Assembly: GCA_002943765.1 (NCBI GenBank)
Contig: PQWQ01000004.1
Location: forward strand, 992,001-1,056,000
Source of the DNA: Psoroptes ovis
Taxonomy: Eukaryota; Arthropoda; Arachnida; Sarcoptiformes; Psoroptidae
DNA: 64,000 nt
Direction of reading: 5' to 3'
A program made the translations under genes and the position numbers. Below the pieces are notes generated by a model. The model was given only the letters and a program-made list of their open reading frames with translations. It searched no databases and was not told the origin of the DNA. Positions 23,243 to 37,100 of this stretch are shown one piece after another. Every line of letters begins with the position of its first letter. The first letter of the stretch is position 1.

Positions 23243-26200
23243 TTATAATGGTTCATTAATTGATGCATTTATTGATGTTGTTGTTGCTGTACCAACACCG
23301 CCACCGACACCGCCAGTTGTCGACAATAATGAATTATTGAGCTGTAAATTATTATTCATTGTATCATAAACACGTTGTAGTTTGGCTGGTAAATTATTAC
23401 GACAAGAAAATTCATCTTCACGTAATATTTGTAATAGCTGTTGAATTTACATTGAAAAATTAAAATTAAAATTTCAAATAAACATATTCAATTATTGAAT
23501 TAAAAGAAGTACACTCACTTCATCTTTATATTTATATGCATATTGATATAATTGTAATAATGATACATTGGCATTGAATTCATGTGCATGTTGCTAATAA
23601 TTAATAATTAAAAATTAAAAATAGTTAAATTAAAATGATGCTAAAATTGTAATTAAAATAGCAATGGATAAATAACTTACTCTTGATTCTTCACAAAGCA
23701 TTGCATTCATATCTTGATCACTGATAGCAGGCATTGTTTCAATTTCTTTATAATATCTTTCAACCCATTCTTTATAAATTGGTATATCTTTAGCATATAA
23801 TAATTTTGATGATGGTGAATCTTTGCCCAAGCGATGATCAGATGTTGAACATGCATCCATGAATGTTTGTGCAACCACAGATAAACATGAATCAATTGTT
23901 GGCGATTTATTAATATCGAACACAAAATTTGGATTTTTAATTAAATTAACCCAAAATCTAAGTGGTAATGAATTTGATTTCCATGTATGTACAACTTCAT
24001 TATCGGTAATACCATGATGTTTAGCTTGATCATCCAAAAAATCAAACATATATTTAATTGCTAATGGTAATGATGAACCACGATGAGCAGTTGAAAATAT
24101 TGTTTCAAATAAATCATCAACATATTTTTGTAATGTTCCTTTTGTGGCTAATAAACGTGTCAAATATATTTCTGATACCATTTTATTGCCACGTTCTCCT
24201 TCTTTACCATGATCAGAATCATGATGTTTCACCAAATGCCATGTACGTTGATGATATCCATTATTTTCATGATGATCATTTGAATGATGATTAGTTGGAG
24301 GTGATGTAGGTCGACTGATTGATGTTGGTGGAGATGATCCTAACAGACCACCACCAGTTGATGTGTTTGAGTTTTTCAAAAAATTTAACGGTTCATAACG
24401 ATGTTTATCAGTGGCAAAACCACTGGATGAGCTAGATGATCCTCCACCAAGTGTACCGATTTTTTCACCAATAATTGGAGGAATTGCAGCAGTACCATAC
24501 ATATAATCGATTGAATTGTATAGTTGTTTCGAGTTAGGCACTAAAATTAGGCTAGCACAATCAGGTACCTTATAATGTGCCAATGTATTCAAACGACGCC
24601 ATTCACCTGAAATACGACTAGTAGAATCTTCGTTTGATAATGTAATTTTTCCACTTTGTCCAGTACGCCATTCAAGATCTAATTCGTCATCACGAAATGG
24701 ACGCATCGAGAATGGTATACCTCGATAAATTGTATCCATTGATTTTTCTTTCACTTGACTTATTGTATCACAATCTAATACTTTAACTGGAACAGTTAAA
24801 TATTCAGGTTGTTGTGCATTCGCTTGATGCAACATATGATGATGATGATGAAGCGGATGATGATGATTATTAAATAATGGTGATTCTGGTCCACCATAAA
24901 TACCAACATTACTATTATTATTGCCTGTTGGAATGAGTTGAGCGATTGGACCCATATGTGGTTGTTGAGGTGCTAATTGACCATATGGTTGATCATATGG
25001 TGTTGTAAAATAATTTGGTGGTGCATATGCTTGATGTATCGATACATAAACAGTCATCGATTTATAATCAATTTGTTGTCGTATCAATTTTTCTTCCGAT
25101 AATGAGTATCGAGCTTCTGAGGTAATTTCATCAACTGGACCTTTGTCCACTTGATGTTTGATTGCAAAATATAACAGATAAAGAGGTTCACCTGCACATT
25201 CTTTTAAAAATTTATACAATAAAAATGTAAACCATGATGATAGCATTTTTTCAGCTACCGATTCTGTGCGTCGTAATAATAATTTAGGATGAGATTTGCC
25301 ATCAATACATTTTTCGATTAAATCAGCTAATAAGGTTTTCAATATTGATGTACAATATTCCATTCGACCTTGTAATGTAACCATAATCAATGAAGCAACA
25401 TTTACACGATCACGCATAGAAAAATAACGATTAGATTCCAGCGTACGAATGAATAGCAATAAAAATGTTTTATTCAAAATCAATTGTCCAAACATTGTTA
25501 ATGCTTGTTCGATATGGCCACGTTCACTTGGATCCAATGCAAGTTCTTGAAGAACAGCATGATTATTTTCATTCGGGAACAATACTTTAAGTGTATATAA
25601 ACGATAATCGAGAAACGGTATACCACCAATATTTATTTCAGCTGTTATATCAGTAATTTCAGTCTGTAATTCAGCAAATGCTTCTTTAGCTTCGGATGCA
25701 ACACGTAATTCAAGTACATCCATTTGTTCTTGCATTGTTTTGAGTACACGTGATGATTCAGTTGATTTACGGCGATATAATATTAATATGACAACAACGA
25801 CAACAAATAAGAAACATATTGCAACAACTATTGCAATGAAAAAATGTTTATACAATGTTCCAGAACTGGTCGTTGATGAAAAAAAGAAAAATGATCCATT
25901 CGATGATGATGATGATGTATCGTAGCTCATAAATCCAAGGGTTTTATTGAAACGTTTTCCAACGCCAACAATCACAGCTGGTAATTGATCATATGTTAGC
26001 TGATAATTTTCATCTTCAGCCATTGGACGTTGTGGTGGTAAACGACATGTTAATTGTACTTGTGAAAATGATGTCACATTACAACGTTCCGATCCGATCC
26101 ATACATTCACATCACTTGATTGAATAATACTATCTAAATGATTTCCCTATGGCAAAAAAAAATAATTGAATTTTAGTTTAAATCTAAAATAAATTCATCG

Positions 26201-28161
26201 AAATGAACATACATTGATTGTTAAATATTCACCACGATAATATTTGATACGATCGGGTTCAGTAAATTCATGAAAATCTGGTAAACGATACATTCGAAAT
26301 TTAGGAAATGGTGCATGATCACGATTAGCACCATTGATTCGTGGTACAGTCAACGAACGAACTGATTGAACATTATCCATAATGAAACCATAATCAAGCT
26401 CAATATATTCTTGTCGTGTAAAATGTAAACGTTCAGTAGGTACAGCTGGTGTTTCGCAACGCATATCAGTGCCTTCAACATTTAATACTGAACAATTCGA
26501 CACAAACCATTCGCCATCAACATCCACATAGATTTTTGGTTCTTGTATTATGTTAAAATTTTGTCCACGAACACGAACGGTGAAACCACCACTTGGTATG
26601 CCTTTTGGATGATCACCATTGCGATTTGATATCATAATCAAATCGGTTGCTGGTGATTTATGATGATGGCTACTAATACGATTGTTGAACATGATTGCTT
26701 CACTTATTACTGATTCAATCTTAGGATCATCAGCATACAAATAATTGTAATATTCAAAAACACGAATACCATTATCAAAATGAACACTTAATAATTCTTC
26801 ACCAGGCATCATACGTGCTGATGTTATACATTCTGCATGATTCATTTCACGTTTAGTCACATTACATGGTAAATCTCCAAGAAATGCTTCTGCACGACTG
26901 CCAGCATTCATATTGAGACCTTCAATCGATAATAATGTACCACCTGATACTGGTCCTTTGCTTGGATTTATTGTCAATATTTTTGGATTAACAAACATAT
27001 AATGATCAAGCGATTTGGCTGTATATTCTTTCAAAACCTGAACAACTACTGGTCCCGAAATCGATTTCATTGATGGATCAGCAGACATATTTCGTCCTTG
27101 AATGCGACACTTAATACGTGATGTTTTTACATAATCATTACGATATGGATGACAAGGTATTAAACTGATTTGTTGTCCATTCACTTCATGCGATATTCCG
27201 ACACCATTTTCGATATCTTTGAACACACGTCCAAGATTAATGCCTTCAATGGTTAAATTTGTTCCACCTTCATATGGACCAGTTTTAGGATAGAAATCTA
27301 ATATTCTAGGATTTGGACAAATTTGTTGCCTATTCAACCACATCGTATTATGATGTTGACATTGTTCTTGTACTTGACAGCTATCACTTTGTTGACACCA
27401 GCCACATTTGAATTTTTCATCCAATTCCAAACAAAATCCACAATTATTTGCTAGTCCAGAACATCGATATACTAATACTGTGTACAGAAAAAATGAAACA
27501 AAATTTTTAAAATAAATGTCAATAATAAAAAATTAAGAACAAACATACCATGAATATTATCCGGATTGTCCAATGGTTTATTACCATCCCAAATGACAGC
27601 AAATTCTGCTGTTATATTTGTCAGATTAGTAAAATAATTAAATTGTAATGATTCACAATAAATTGTATCGGATAATAATTGTGCATTCACTTGTTTGACA
27701 CGACCTTCAATATTAAATTGACAAACGAAACGTATGGTAATTGCTTGAGGTATATTTACAACTTTTACAGAAATACGTTTTGACATTCCATTCGGTACAA
27801 GAACTTTTAAGGAAAAGCAAAAAACAAAATTCATTAATTAAGAAATCATTAATTAGATTTTTGTAAAGAAAATTACCTTCAGTAGTACCACTAACAGTTG
27901 AATTAATTCGGGGACAAAAACTTGGCCCCGAACGTATTGATCTACCCATCGATTTAATACCGGTTACAAGTATTTCATTACGACAATGTTCACCAGTATC
28001 ATGTGTACAACGATGGCCACCAACACACCAATCACATGGAAATAGGCTTGATACACATTCAGTACATGATGTAAATGATGAACAATCATAAAATGTAAAA
28101 TTTGTTGCCACAAAATCTGGTCCATCACGCATTCGTACAGATAATTTGGCTGTAAATGAAT
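23243..28161 (-). CDS. PlexA: Plexin A exons 8-13: PSI/IPT repeats, TM, RasGAP
   Basis: Exon 8 (28161-27877) has the second PSI, with CTECVSSLFPCDWC. Exon 9 (27803-27549) and exon 10 (27477-26213) carry the third PSI (CGFCLELDEKFKCGWC) and IPT repeats, including FYPKTGPYEGGTNLTI and INPSKGPVSGGTLLSI. Exon 11 (26146-23681) holds the last extracellular part, the membrane helix (FFIAIVVAICFLFVVVVV), then the split GAP: IPFLDYRLY, FSMRDRVNVASLIM (first arginine finger region) and LLLRRTESVAEKML (second), followed by YSLSEEKLIRQQI. The Rho-binding part is expanded by His/Gln/Ser runs (about 24270-24460 and 24790-24990). GAP sequence resumes at GTLQKYVDDLFETIF. Exons 12-13 give the C-terminus, QHAHEFNANV ... 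LREDEFSCRNNL, then a Gly/Thr tail and TAA at 23243. Confidence 0.92.
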
Positions 28162-31100
28162 CTGTAATGTAATAATTTCAATGGAAAATATCATCAATAT
28201 TATTACCATTATTATTATTATCATAAAATAAAGAATTGTAGAAAAGAATATGGAAAATTATATGTTTTCAATGGGATTTTTTTTTTGGCTGCTTTCTTTG
28301 GTCTATTATTACATTCATTATTATTCGTACTATTACTATTATTATCATCATCATCATCATAATCTTCAATGAAGCATTGAAATCATTGAAAAAAGTTTTC
28401 ACAAAAATTCAACGAAAATAATATTACCTTGTCCGGAGTAAAGTTAGGAGTGTTCAAATTCAATTTTTTCAAAAACTATTGAAGATGTCTTAGCGAAACT
28501 TTAACATAATAAAATTTAGTTTTCTTCAAACCTTATGAATGATTTTCAAGGCCCAAGTACCCTAGGGACCTTGTCAAAATGGCCCTTTTGCAAATTGTTC
28601 AAAATGACCAAATTAGCAGTATTTTTGGAAATATTTAAATTTTGTAATCGAATGCTTGAAATCCATATTTTCACGAGACAAGACAGTTTTGGTCACAAAA
28701 ATTATGACCTGGGTCATATTGACCCGACTTTAAATGTCAAAATAGTTTTTCAGGGATAATCACGTGACAACTTAATTTTCATGGAACCAAACATTATCAA
28801 GAAGAATATTATATCCTTGCAGTCTTTTTCAACCATTCTTACGGGGCCATGGGTCCCGATTAACGTCCTATGGGCCTTGGTTGTTATTGCTTAATTTTCG
28901 TGCCAGAGATGCCGAAAGACGATGACAAGGATATCCATGGTCATGATGAGAATGCTATTCTCTCACCCGATCCCTGTTGTAAAAATTTTGGTCCTAGCTC
29001 TTCTTTAACTGGGTGAAATTTCCACTTCCTTCAACAAGAGAATGCTGTAGTGGGGCCCAGAATTTTTCAGTGGGAGAAATGTGTCACTATCACTTTGAGA
29101 GACGTGTTGAGCAAAGTGAACTCTTGTGACATCAATCTTTTTTCAAAGTGATTTGGTCTTGGGTCCCAATGTTGGATTTGAATTTTTCGAAATCTGACTT
29201 GCTTTGATTTTAGGGGTGTAATGTTCCACACACTGCTCCTAGGAACTTCAAATTTGAGGGACAGATCACCAACATTCCAGGCTCTTACATTCTTGAAACA
29301 TTTTTTTGATTCCTCGGATTCTCGGGTCTTTTTCAACCCTTAAACAAACGACTAGTCTTCGATCATTTTTAAGCTTTTTCTCCTACTGATGATTGATATC
29401 ATCGATTTTTCTTCTGTTTTCTGAGAATATCCTAGGCCCATCAAAATTTCCCACAATTGTTTTTGGATTCTGGAAGCTGTGAATCCTGGAATTTTGATGA
29501 TTTTGTCAAAATCATGCTGTTTTTATTGGACCTTTTTAAAATGGGCCACTCTAGGGTCATCTCTGAGGGAAATTCGAAAATTCTTTTTTTTTTCGATGAA
29601 GCATTAGTCCCAGTACTAGTGGTGAAAATTTGGTCCCGAAACATCAAGCGATTGCTGAATTATTTAGATAGATGTCACCCTAACTTTACGCCGGACAAGG
29701 TAATAAAAAAAATTACATAAACTTGAAATTATTATTGGGGTTGTCCCATAAGTTCTTGCCGTTTTTTTAGATTTTTTTTCATTCAAAAAACAGCAAGAAC
29801 TTATGGGACAACCTAATATTATTAAAATAATCACACACACGCACACCAGATACACCACCAAATACACACATGAATACAAACACATGAATAAACGATTCAC
29901 TTGAATCATCTTCAAAAAAAGATTAAAAATTTCAATTATCAATCGGTAGTTTTTGGTTTAATTTTGAAAATGTTTGAAATTTTCATCCACGAAAACTTTG
30001 AGAAATTATTTCGGAAAAATATATTCAAAATTCGAGAAATTCAATTTTGAAATTTTGAAATTTTTCAAATTCTTTGAATTTCGAAAAAATTTCAGAAGAA
30101 ATTTCAAACTTTGAATTATCAAAATTTGAAATCAAATCTCTCCGATTTTTCTGGTGGTGGTGGTGGTGGAAGGATGAAAAAAATTAATTTTCTTGACAAA
30201 CCATATCAACCAGAATATCATATTTATAGCCAAACATTCATGGAGATGAATTTGTAATTTTAGATCTAAATTCAATTATTTTGCTTTGGCGAAATTCAAC
30301 GAAGAAAATAAGCTTCATTTTTTCTGATTCAAATTCAATCAACTGTCATCCATCTATCCAAGAGGCTGCCTTATTCTATCTTGTTTGATTGATTGACACA
30401 TTTTGACACAATGTTATTCAACGACGAAAAACAGAATTATTTAAAATTAAATAAATCTCTGAAAATGAAAAATTTAAAAGGTATGTAAAAGGTAGGCAGT
30501 GTTGGTTGTTAGTATTCATTTTCCGAAAATTTCAAAGGCTTTTATTCACATGTCATTGTCATGTGAATTTCGACAGAATTTTCATTTTATTCAAAGGCAG
30601 AATTTCATAACAGAATCAGCTATAATCTTTATAGAAAAATCAACAGGAAAAAAAATGAAAAAGATTAATTTCATTCATTTTATTTATTTTGATTTTAATC
30701 AAGGCACAAAAATTGAATGAAATTATATTTGATTATGAATACTTGGTTGAGAATGGGAACGAAAATGATGATTTGTGCGTGTGATAAAATTTGGTACAGA
30801 ATATTCTGTATTGAAATGAATGATTTTGAATTGAAACACACCGCAAGGTATGAAAATGATGCCGGATATTTTCAGATTTTGATTCAGACAATTCGCTCTT
30901 TTGCTGTTTCAATTTCAGAATGGCACAATGAATTGTAATTATAATTTTCACTCTTTTGGTGTTGGCAAAAAAAAAAACTGATTTCCTTTTTCACATTCCT
31001 ACCTCTCATTATATAAACAATTTGATTTATTCATTCATTCATTCATTTGTTGTTTGTATCAAAATTCAATCAAATGCAAATTCAATCAAATCAGATCTAT

Positions 31101-34100
31101 GTGCATAGATGTAATTTCTATTGTAATTTGTTTTTGTTTTTTTTTTCGGTACAAAAAGGATTAATTTTTGAAAATTTTTCGCTCTCGATTTTTCACATTT
31201 AAAATGCATTTGTGTGTATGTAATTTATATTTTTAAAAAATTCAAATATTAAATTGTCCGATAAGTTCTTGCCGATTTTCCAATGATTTTCTACGATATA
31301 ACCGGTAGAAAACTTTCCGGACAATCTAATATTTATACAAAAATTGTAAACACATGCTGTCAAGTGAAATATTTTATAAAAAAAAATGGAAAATAAAAAA
31401 TAATGATAATAATAAATATCAAAATTTATAGTTGTAAATATAAATATAAATAAATAAATACTGATATATTTCATTCATTGAAAACATGAAAAACGTGAGT
31501 AATCGATAAAATGATGGGATGATTTTCAAAATGTATTCGATTGAAAGTTCCAGAAAGTTTTTGCCGGTTATATCGTAGAAAATAATTGGAAAATCGGTAA
31601 GAACTTTTCATACAGCATGATATTTTCATAATTTGATTTTTCAATATTCGAATCGGGTTTCTTGTACTTGGGTTTTTGGTTTCAATAAATTTTAAACATG
31701 AAATTTATATATTCATTTTTATAAGGGAAAATATATTAAATAAATAAGAAAATTAGATCATATATGCGCTGAAAAGCATATAAATATACTCATAGACAAG
31801 TACAATATGTTCAAGTGTTGACCGAATATGAACATGTAGATCAATGACCATAGATCATCATCAAATGTAAAATCAAACTTTTTCTTCAAACATCGAAGAG
31901 AATCGTTGGCCAAAAGAAAAAAATTTGAGACCAATTGAAAAGAAGTTGAGAAAGCATATTTCACCAGCATCAACCCAAGACATCAGCCTAAGACCAATGT
32001 TGTTCATATGATGATTGTAAGCTATCGTAGGGGAATTATCTCATCTCATTTCAATGTCTCAAAGCAATAAATTGAATTTATTTATTCATTTGTTTTTGTT
32101 TTGTTTTCGGTTGCTTTGCTCAATCAAAACCAAAAGATATCCAAAGTGGTCTACCAAAACAGACAGTCTATTTAGACTGGACAGACACTGGTCATTTCAA
32201 AACATTTATTGTTTATAATAGGCTGTCCGAAAAGTTCTTGCCGTTTTTCAAATTTTTTATTATTCAAAAAACGACAAGAACTTATGGGACAACCCAATAG
32301 TTGAATCTAAAAATATTGAAAATTGAAATAGGACAACAATACAAAACAACGGGATAACGGGACAAAATGATGCGAATAATGATGATGATAAATCATCAAT
32401 CATTTGGATGTATGGTGTGTGCGGGTCTTTGGAACTTTGAAATGTTCATTTTTCGGGAAAAATTTCGGGAAATTTTCAAAAAATTCCCATAAACCCGATT
32501 CGATTAAAGTTTTTTTTTAAATGTTTCGGGAGTAAATTCAGCTGCGAACCGAAACAGAATTTAAAATATTTCAAATTGAAAACTTTTCTGTTTCGTTATT
32601 CGCATCTTTTTTTTTGTTCAATTTCATTGATTCATTTACAAGAGGGAGTTTACTTGTCATATTTAGATTTTGTCCAAAAAGTTCTAATTGTTTTTCAATG
32701 TACATTCACATTGAAATCATATTGATTAAATAATTGAAAACTTTTCGGACAATTTTTAATTTTTTTTTTTTTTTTTTTTGAAAATTTCTTTGATTTTTGA
32801 TGAAATTTCTCCCATTTCATTCATTTCATTTCGCTTTTTCATTTTACTTTTCAAATTGAAATGTTTATATCGAAACAAAGCAAAGCAGAGCAAAACAAAT
32901 ATAATAAAAGACATAATAAACATCAACCATTCACAATACACTATCATCATTGATGGTGGAATCATCCATTTTTTAAATTGATTTTTGTCTATTTTTTAAT
33001 ATTTGAACATAATAAAATGACCAAACCATATTGATGATGTTCAAACAGAACAACAAAAGAAGACAAAGCAAAGCAAAAAAAAAAATTAGAAAATTATATG
33101 AACCGAAACACATATTATCAGGTTGTCCGAAAAGTTTTTGCCGATTATATCGTAGAAAATCCTTGGAAAATCGGCAAAAACTTTTCGGACAATCTAATAT
33201 ATTAATATTTATAAATATCGTTGTCGCAATAGATAGAGACAATGATAATGATAATAATGATAGTTTTATATGAAATTTTTTAGGGCCAAGAGATAGAACT
33301 AGAATTGAATTGAATTAAAGATTGGAAAATTGAAAAATTCAATTCAATTCAATTCAACTCAAAAATGAAATATTATCAAATATTTCCATTTAAAATATCA
33401 TTTTAAATGTCACATACATATATTTGTTGACATATTTAAGAAACATATTGACATATTGGCTGGACATACACATGTATGTCTTTGTATTAAATTATATTAT
33501 AATATGAAGCAATCACTACAAGTTTATAAGAGTTTATACAAATATATTAGAGTGTATTTGCCTGTATATTTAAGAAATATGTGCACATTATACCACAATA
33601 TACTACAGTATATATGACAAGCATCTTGTACACAAACACATATATTTGTGTGTATGTATTAGATTGTCCGGAAAGTTTTCGCTGGTTATATCGTAAGGAA
33701 ATAATTATAAAAATCGGCAAGAACTTTTTGGACAGCCTAATATTTTGGCCATTATACATCATCATTTATATATTTTGATGAACATTACTAATAATCATTT
33801 TTTTTCACTGTTGTTGTTTATAATTCATTTATTTAATCATTTTAGAAAAAAAAGTGCCCATAAACACAATAAGAAAACAAATAAGAAATTAGAAGAAATG
33901 AAATGAAATGAAAAAGGACAATAAATGAATGATAATTGTAGATTTTTTCTATTTATTTTAAAAAGCAAATCAGTAATGTTCAAAATGGTTTGAAAACACT
34001 GATTTTGTAAGACATAATGTGTCATTAAACTTTGTTTTTAGTGTAGATAGCGATTGCTCAATCGGTTTTTGTAATGGGCGTTCATCTCATGGTAACAATA

Positions 34101-37100
34101 AATGGAATTAAATAGTTTGAAAGCCACTGATTATTGTTGTTTGAAAACTTAAGGATAAATAACAACGGATTCAGTCGAAAGTATTCGGTCGAAATGTTTT
34201 TTTCGGTGATTTCAATTGGAAAAATGGGCAGAAAGGGGTGAACTCTCCCCCCCCAAAAATAAATTTTCAACCCTTTTCATTCATCTATTCATTCACTCAT
34301 ACAACATTTTTAGGGCCGATATATGTGTATGCACTAATTACAGACTAATTAATTAATTATCAAATCAAAATGTCCAAAAGATCATTCATTCATAAACTAT
34401 TGAATATATGTGATAATCGACAGAGCACACACACACACACACACATTGCAGCACACCAAAAAAAAAAAAAAAAAACTAAATTAAATGCATCGATTATCGA
34501 TATCTGAGCTGCTGCAGCAGCAGCAGCGGCAGCAAAGAATCATCTATAAAAACTTTTGTATTTAGAAAAATGGAACAAATGGAAAAAATAAATATTTTCA
34601 ATTAGGTTGTCCGATAAGTTCTTGCCGTTTTTCGAATAAAAAAAGAGTTTAAAAAACGGCATAAACTTTTCGGACAACCTAATATTTTTCTAAGCCCTAC
34701 GATCATTCATTCATTTCTCATACAAAATAATTATAATTTTGATGATAATAATCAATGAATGAATTTGAAAATAATTAAAAAGTTACAAGTCATAACCTCA
34801 TCAACATCATTCTAATCGTAATAACATTCATTCATTTATTATTATCATTTGATATCATTTTAATTGATTGTCCGGAAAGTTCTTGCGCATAAATCGATGG
34901 AAATGCCAGCAGAAAATTGGCAAAAACTTTTCGGACAACGCATTATTATTTGATTTTTTTTCAAAAATAAATTGATAATGATGATTTATAATTTATATTT
35001 ATGACATCATCATCATCATTATCATTGATTGTCATCATATTTTCGATATTTATCATAATAATGAAAATACAGGGTTTAAAGTTTTAATTCGTAGTTTTAA
35101 AATTGAATTTCGTAATTTTACAATTTGAAATTCCCATTTAAAACTACGAAAATTAACTTTAAAACTTTGAATAAAAACTTGAAACCCTGTAATAATCTCA
35201 TGTTTTCATATATGAAATTATATTGAACAGAGATTAAAGTTTTTGCTTTGTTTTGAATTAGTTTCAAAGACTATTTCAAAAGACAATTTCAGAGGCTATT
35301 TCAGAGACAATTTTCAAAGACAAAAACTTTAATTTACTTTTGGCCATTTACTATTCATATTGTTGTTGTTGTTGTTCGATGTTGTAAATGTTCATATATT
35401 TTGAAACTGATGAAATTATCTGGAATGAAAATATAAGGTTGTCCCATAAGTTCTTGCCGCTTTTCCAATGATTTTCTACGATAAAAACGACAAGAACTTA
35501 TTGGACAACCTAATAGATTATCATTGAAATCTATTTATTATTTCAAAAAAAATGTCTAATCAAAAGTATTTGTTGGATGATGATGATGTTGATAATTTCA
35601 GCATTTTTTTCGAACTTCTAAAGTCAAAATTAACCCTTGTTAAATCGATTGTTTTTTTTGTTTTCGAGATTGAAAAAATTATTTAAAAGTTTTTCCATGT
35701 TTTGACTTTTGCTTTTTGTTTTGCTCAAAACAAATCATCATCATAATAATAGCATTGATGATGATGATGATGATGATGAGGATAATAAATATCGAAATAA
35801 TCAAAAACAATGTGATGGCCTAAAAATAGCGACAGTAATAACAACAGTAATAATGATGAGATTGTAAATGAATTGTAATTCAATTGAATTCAATTGTTTT
35901 TCAAATGAAAACTTTTAAAAGTTTCGAATGAAATCCTTAAAAGTTTTCAATGAAATCTTTGAAAGTTTTCAAAATCTTTAAATTAGGCCTTAAGATTTGA
36001 TTTTCTCATCTATTTTTCTTAAGAAATTTTTGATTTTTTCAAGCATTTTTTTCAAACTTACGTGTATCCGATGGTATCAACGGCAATGTATCGGTCGATG
36101 GTGTTGGACAAAATACGCCTGTAGGTGAACGTGTTGCATTGGTTATTTGTGATTTACCATACATGGTGAATACACATAAATAATGACCATTATCGGTCAT
36201 CGGCAGATTATCGATTACCAAATTGAGCTATTGTTTTTTGAGTTTAAAGTATTTGTTTATTTACATTTTTGATCAATAATTCAATGGGTTTGCACTCTGC
36301 TTACCGTTCTGGTTGTTGTTCGTTGAATTTGAGCTGGATTTACATTCGATATGGTTGTACATTTACCGCTTTTATATGATAGCCAATACAGCGGATCGGA
36401 TGTTGCTTCAGCACAATCATTACGTATTGAACATCTAATTTGATTTAAATATTATAAATCATAATTGAGTAAATTCAAGAAGCTTGTTTTCAAAATTTTT
36501 AATTTACTTATTTTCTAGCGAACACCAGCCACAATATGGATCACGTGCACCTAAACATTCCATACAAGTTTGATGTTGATGACATTGTTGTACTTTTATC
36601 ATTGTTACCTATTATATTGTTTGATAACAAAAATGAATAAATTGAATAAATGAATGAAAGAATCAATTTATTTAATTGATTCATTAAAATGCTAAAATGA
36701 TTTTTTAAAAAGGTCCATACCCTTCTAGTGGTCATAACATAAAGATAACCATTAGCAACAAACATATCTGCATTGATTGGATGTCCATTCTGTATAATAA
36801 TATCATCATATTCATATGCTTTAATTGTTATTCTTGATTGTTCCATATTAATTTGATAACGTTGTCCTTCGATTACTAATTTTTTCAAATGACCATCATT
36901 GGTACCAACAAATGCAACCGAATAATCATTAGTTGATGTTGCTGCAACTGATGTTAATAATATATTATTATCAAACATAATTGCCGGTTCAGTTTCAATT
37001 GGATTCGTTGTGCCTAATGGTTGATTTACATCCATACCGCAAAAATCTTCTTTTATTTGTACTTGCTATCATCATTATCGTTATTATTTTAGATTATAAT

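Larger units (their letters stand above)
28162..36061. other. Plexin A intron 7 (7.9 kb)
   Basis: The intron is defined by the donor at 36061-36060 and an acceptor next to 28161. It contains a 1.27 kb DNA transposon (28433-29704), eleven mariner-like hairpins between 29733 and 35515 (two of them decayed), one TACAGGGTTT element (35068-35191) and a CA microsatellite (34426-34444). No exon or nested gene is recognised; frames of 60-90 codons here are not supported. Confidence 0.7.

Noticed and set aside
29067..29336. 89-codon frame in the 1.27 kb transposon as a transposase
   Set aside because: Only a faint helix-turn-helix resemblance and no catalytic motif; noted as a possible remnant, not called as a gene.
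31758..31973. 71-codon frame in plexin intron 7
   Set aside because: No homology recognised, hydrophobic AT-driven composition; consistent with chance.
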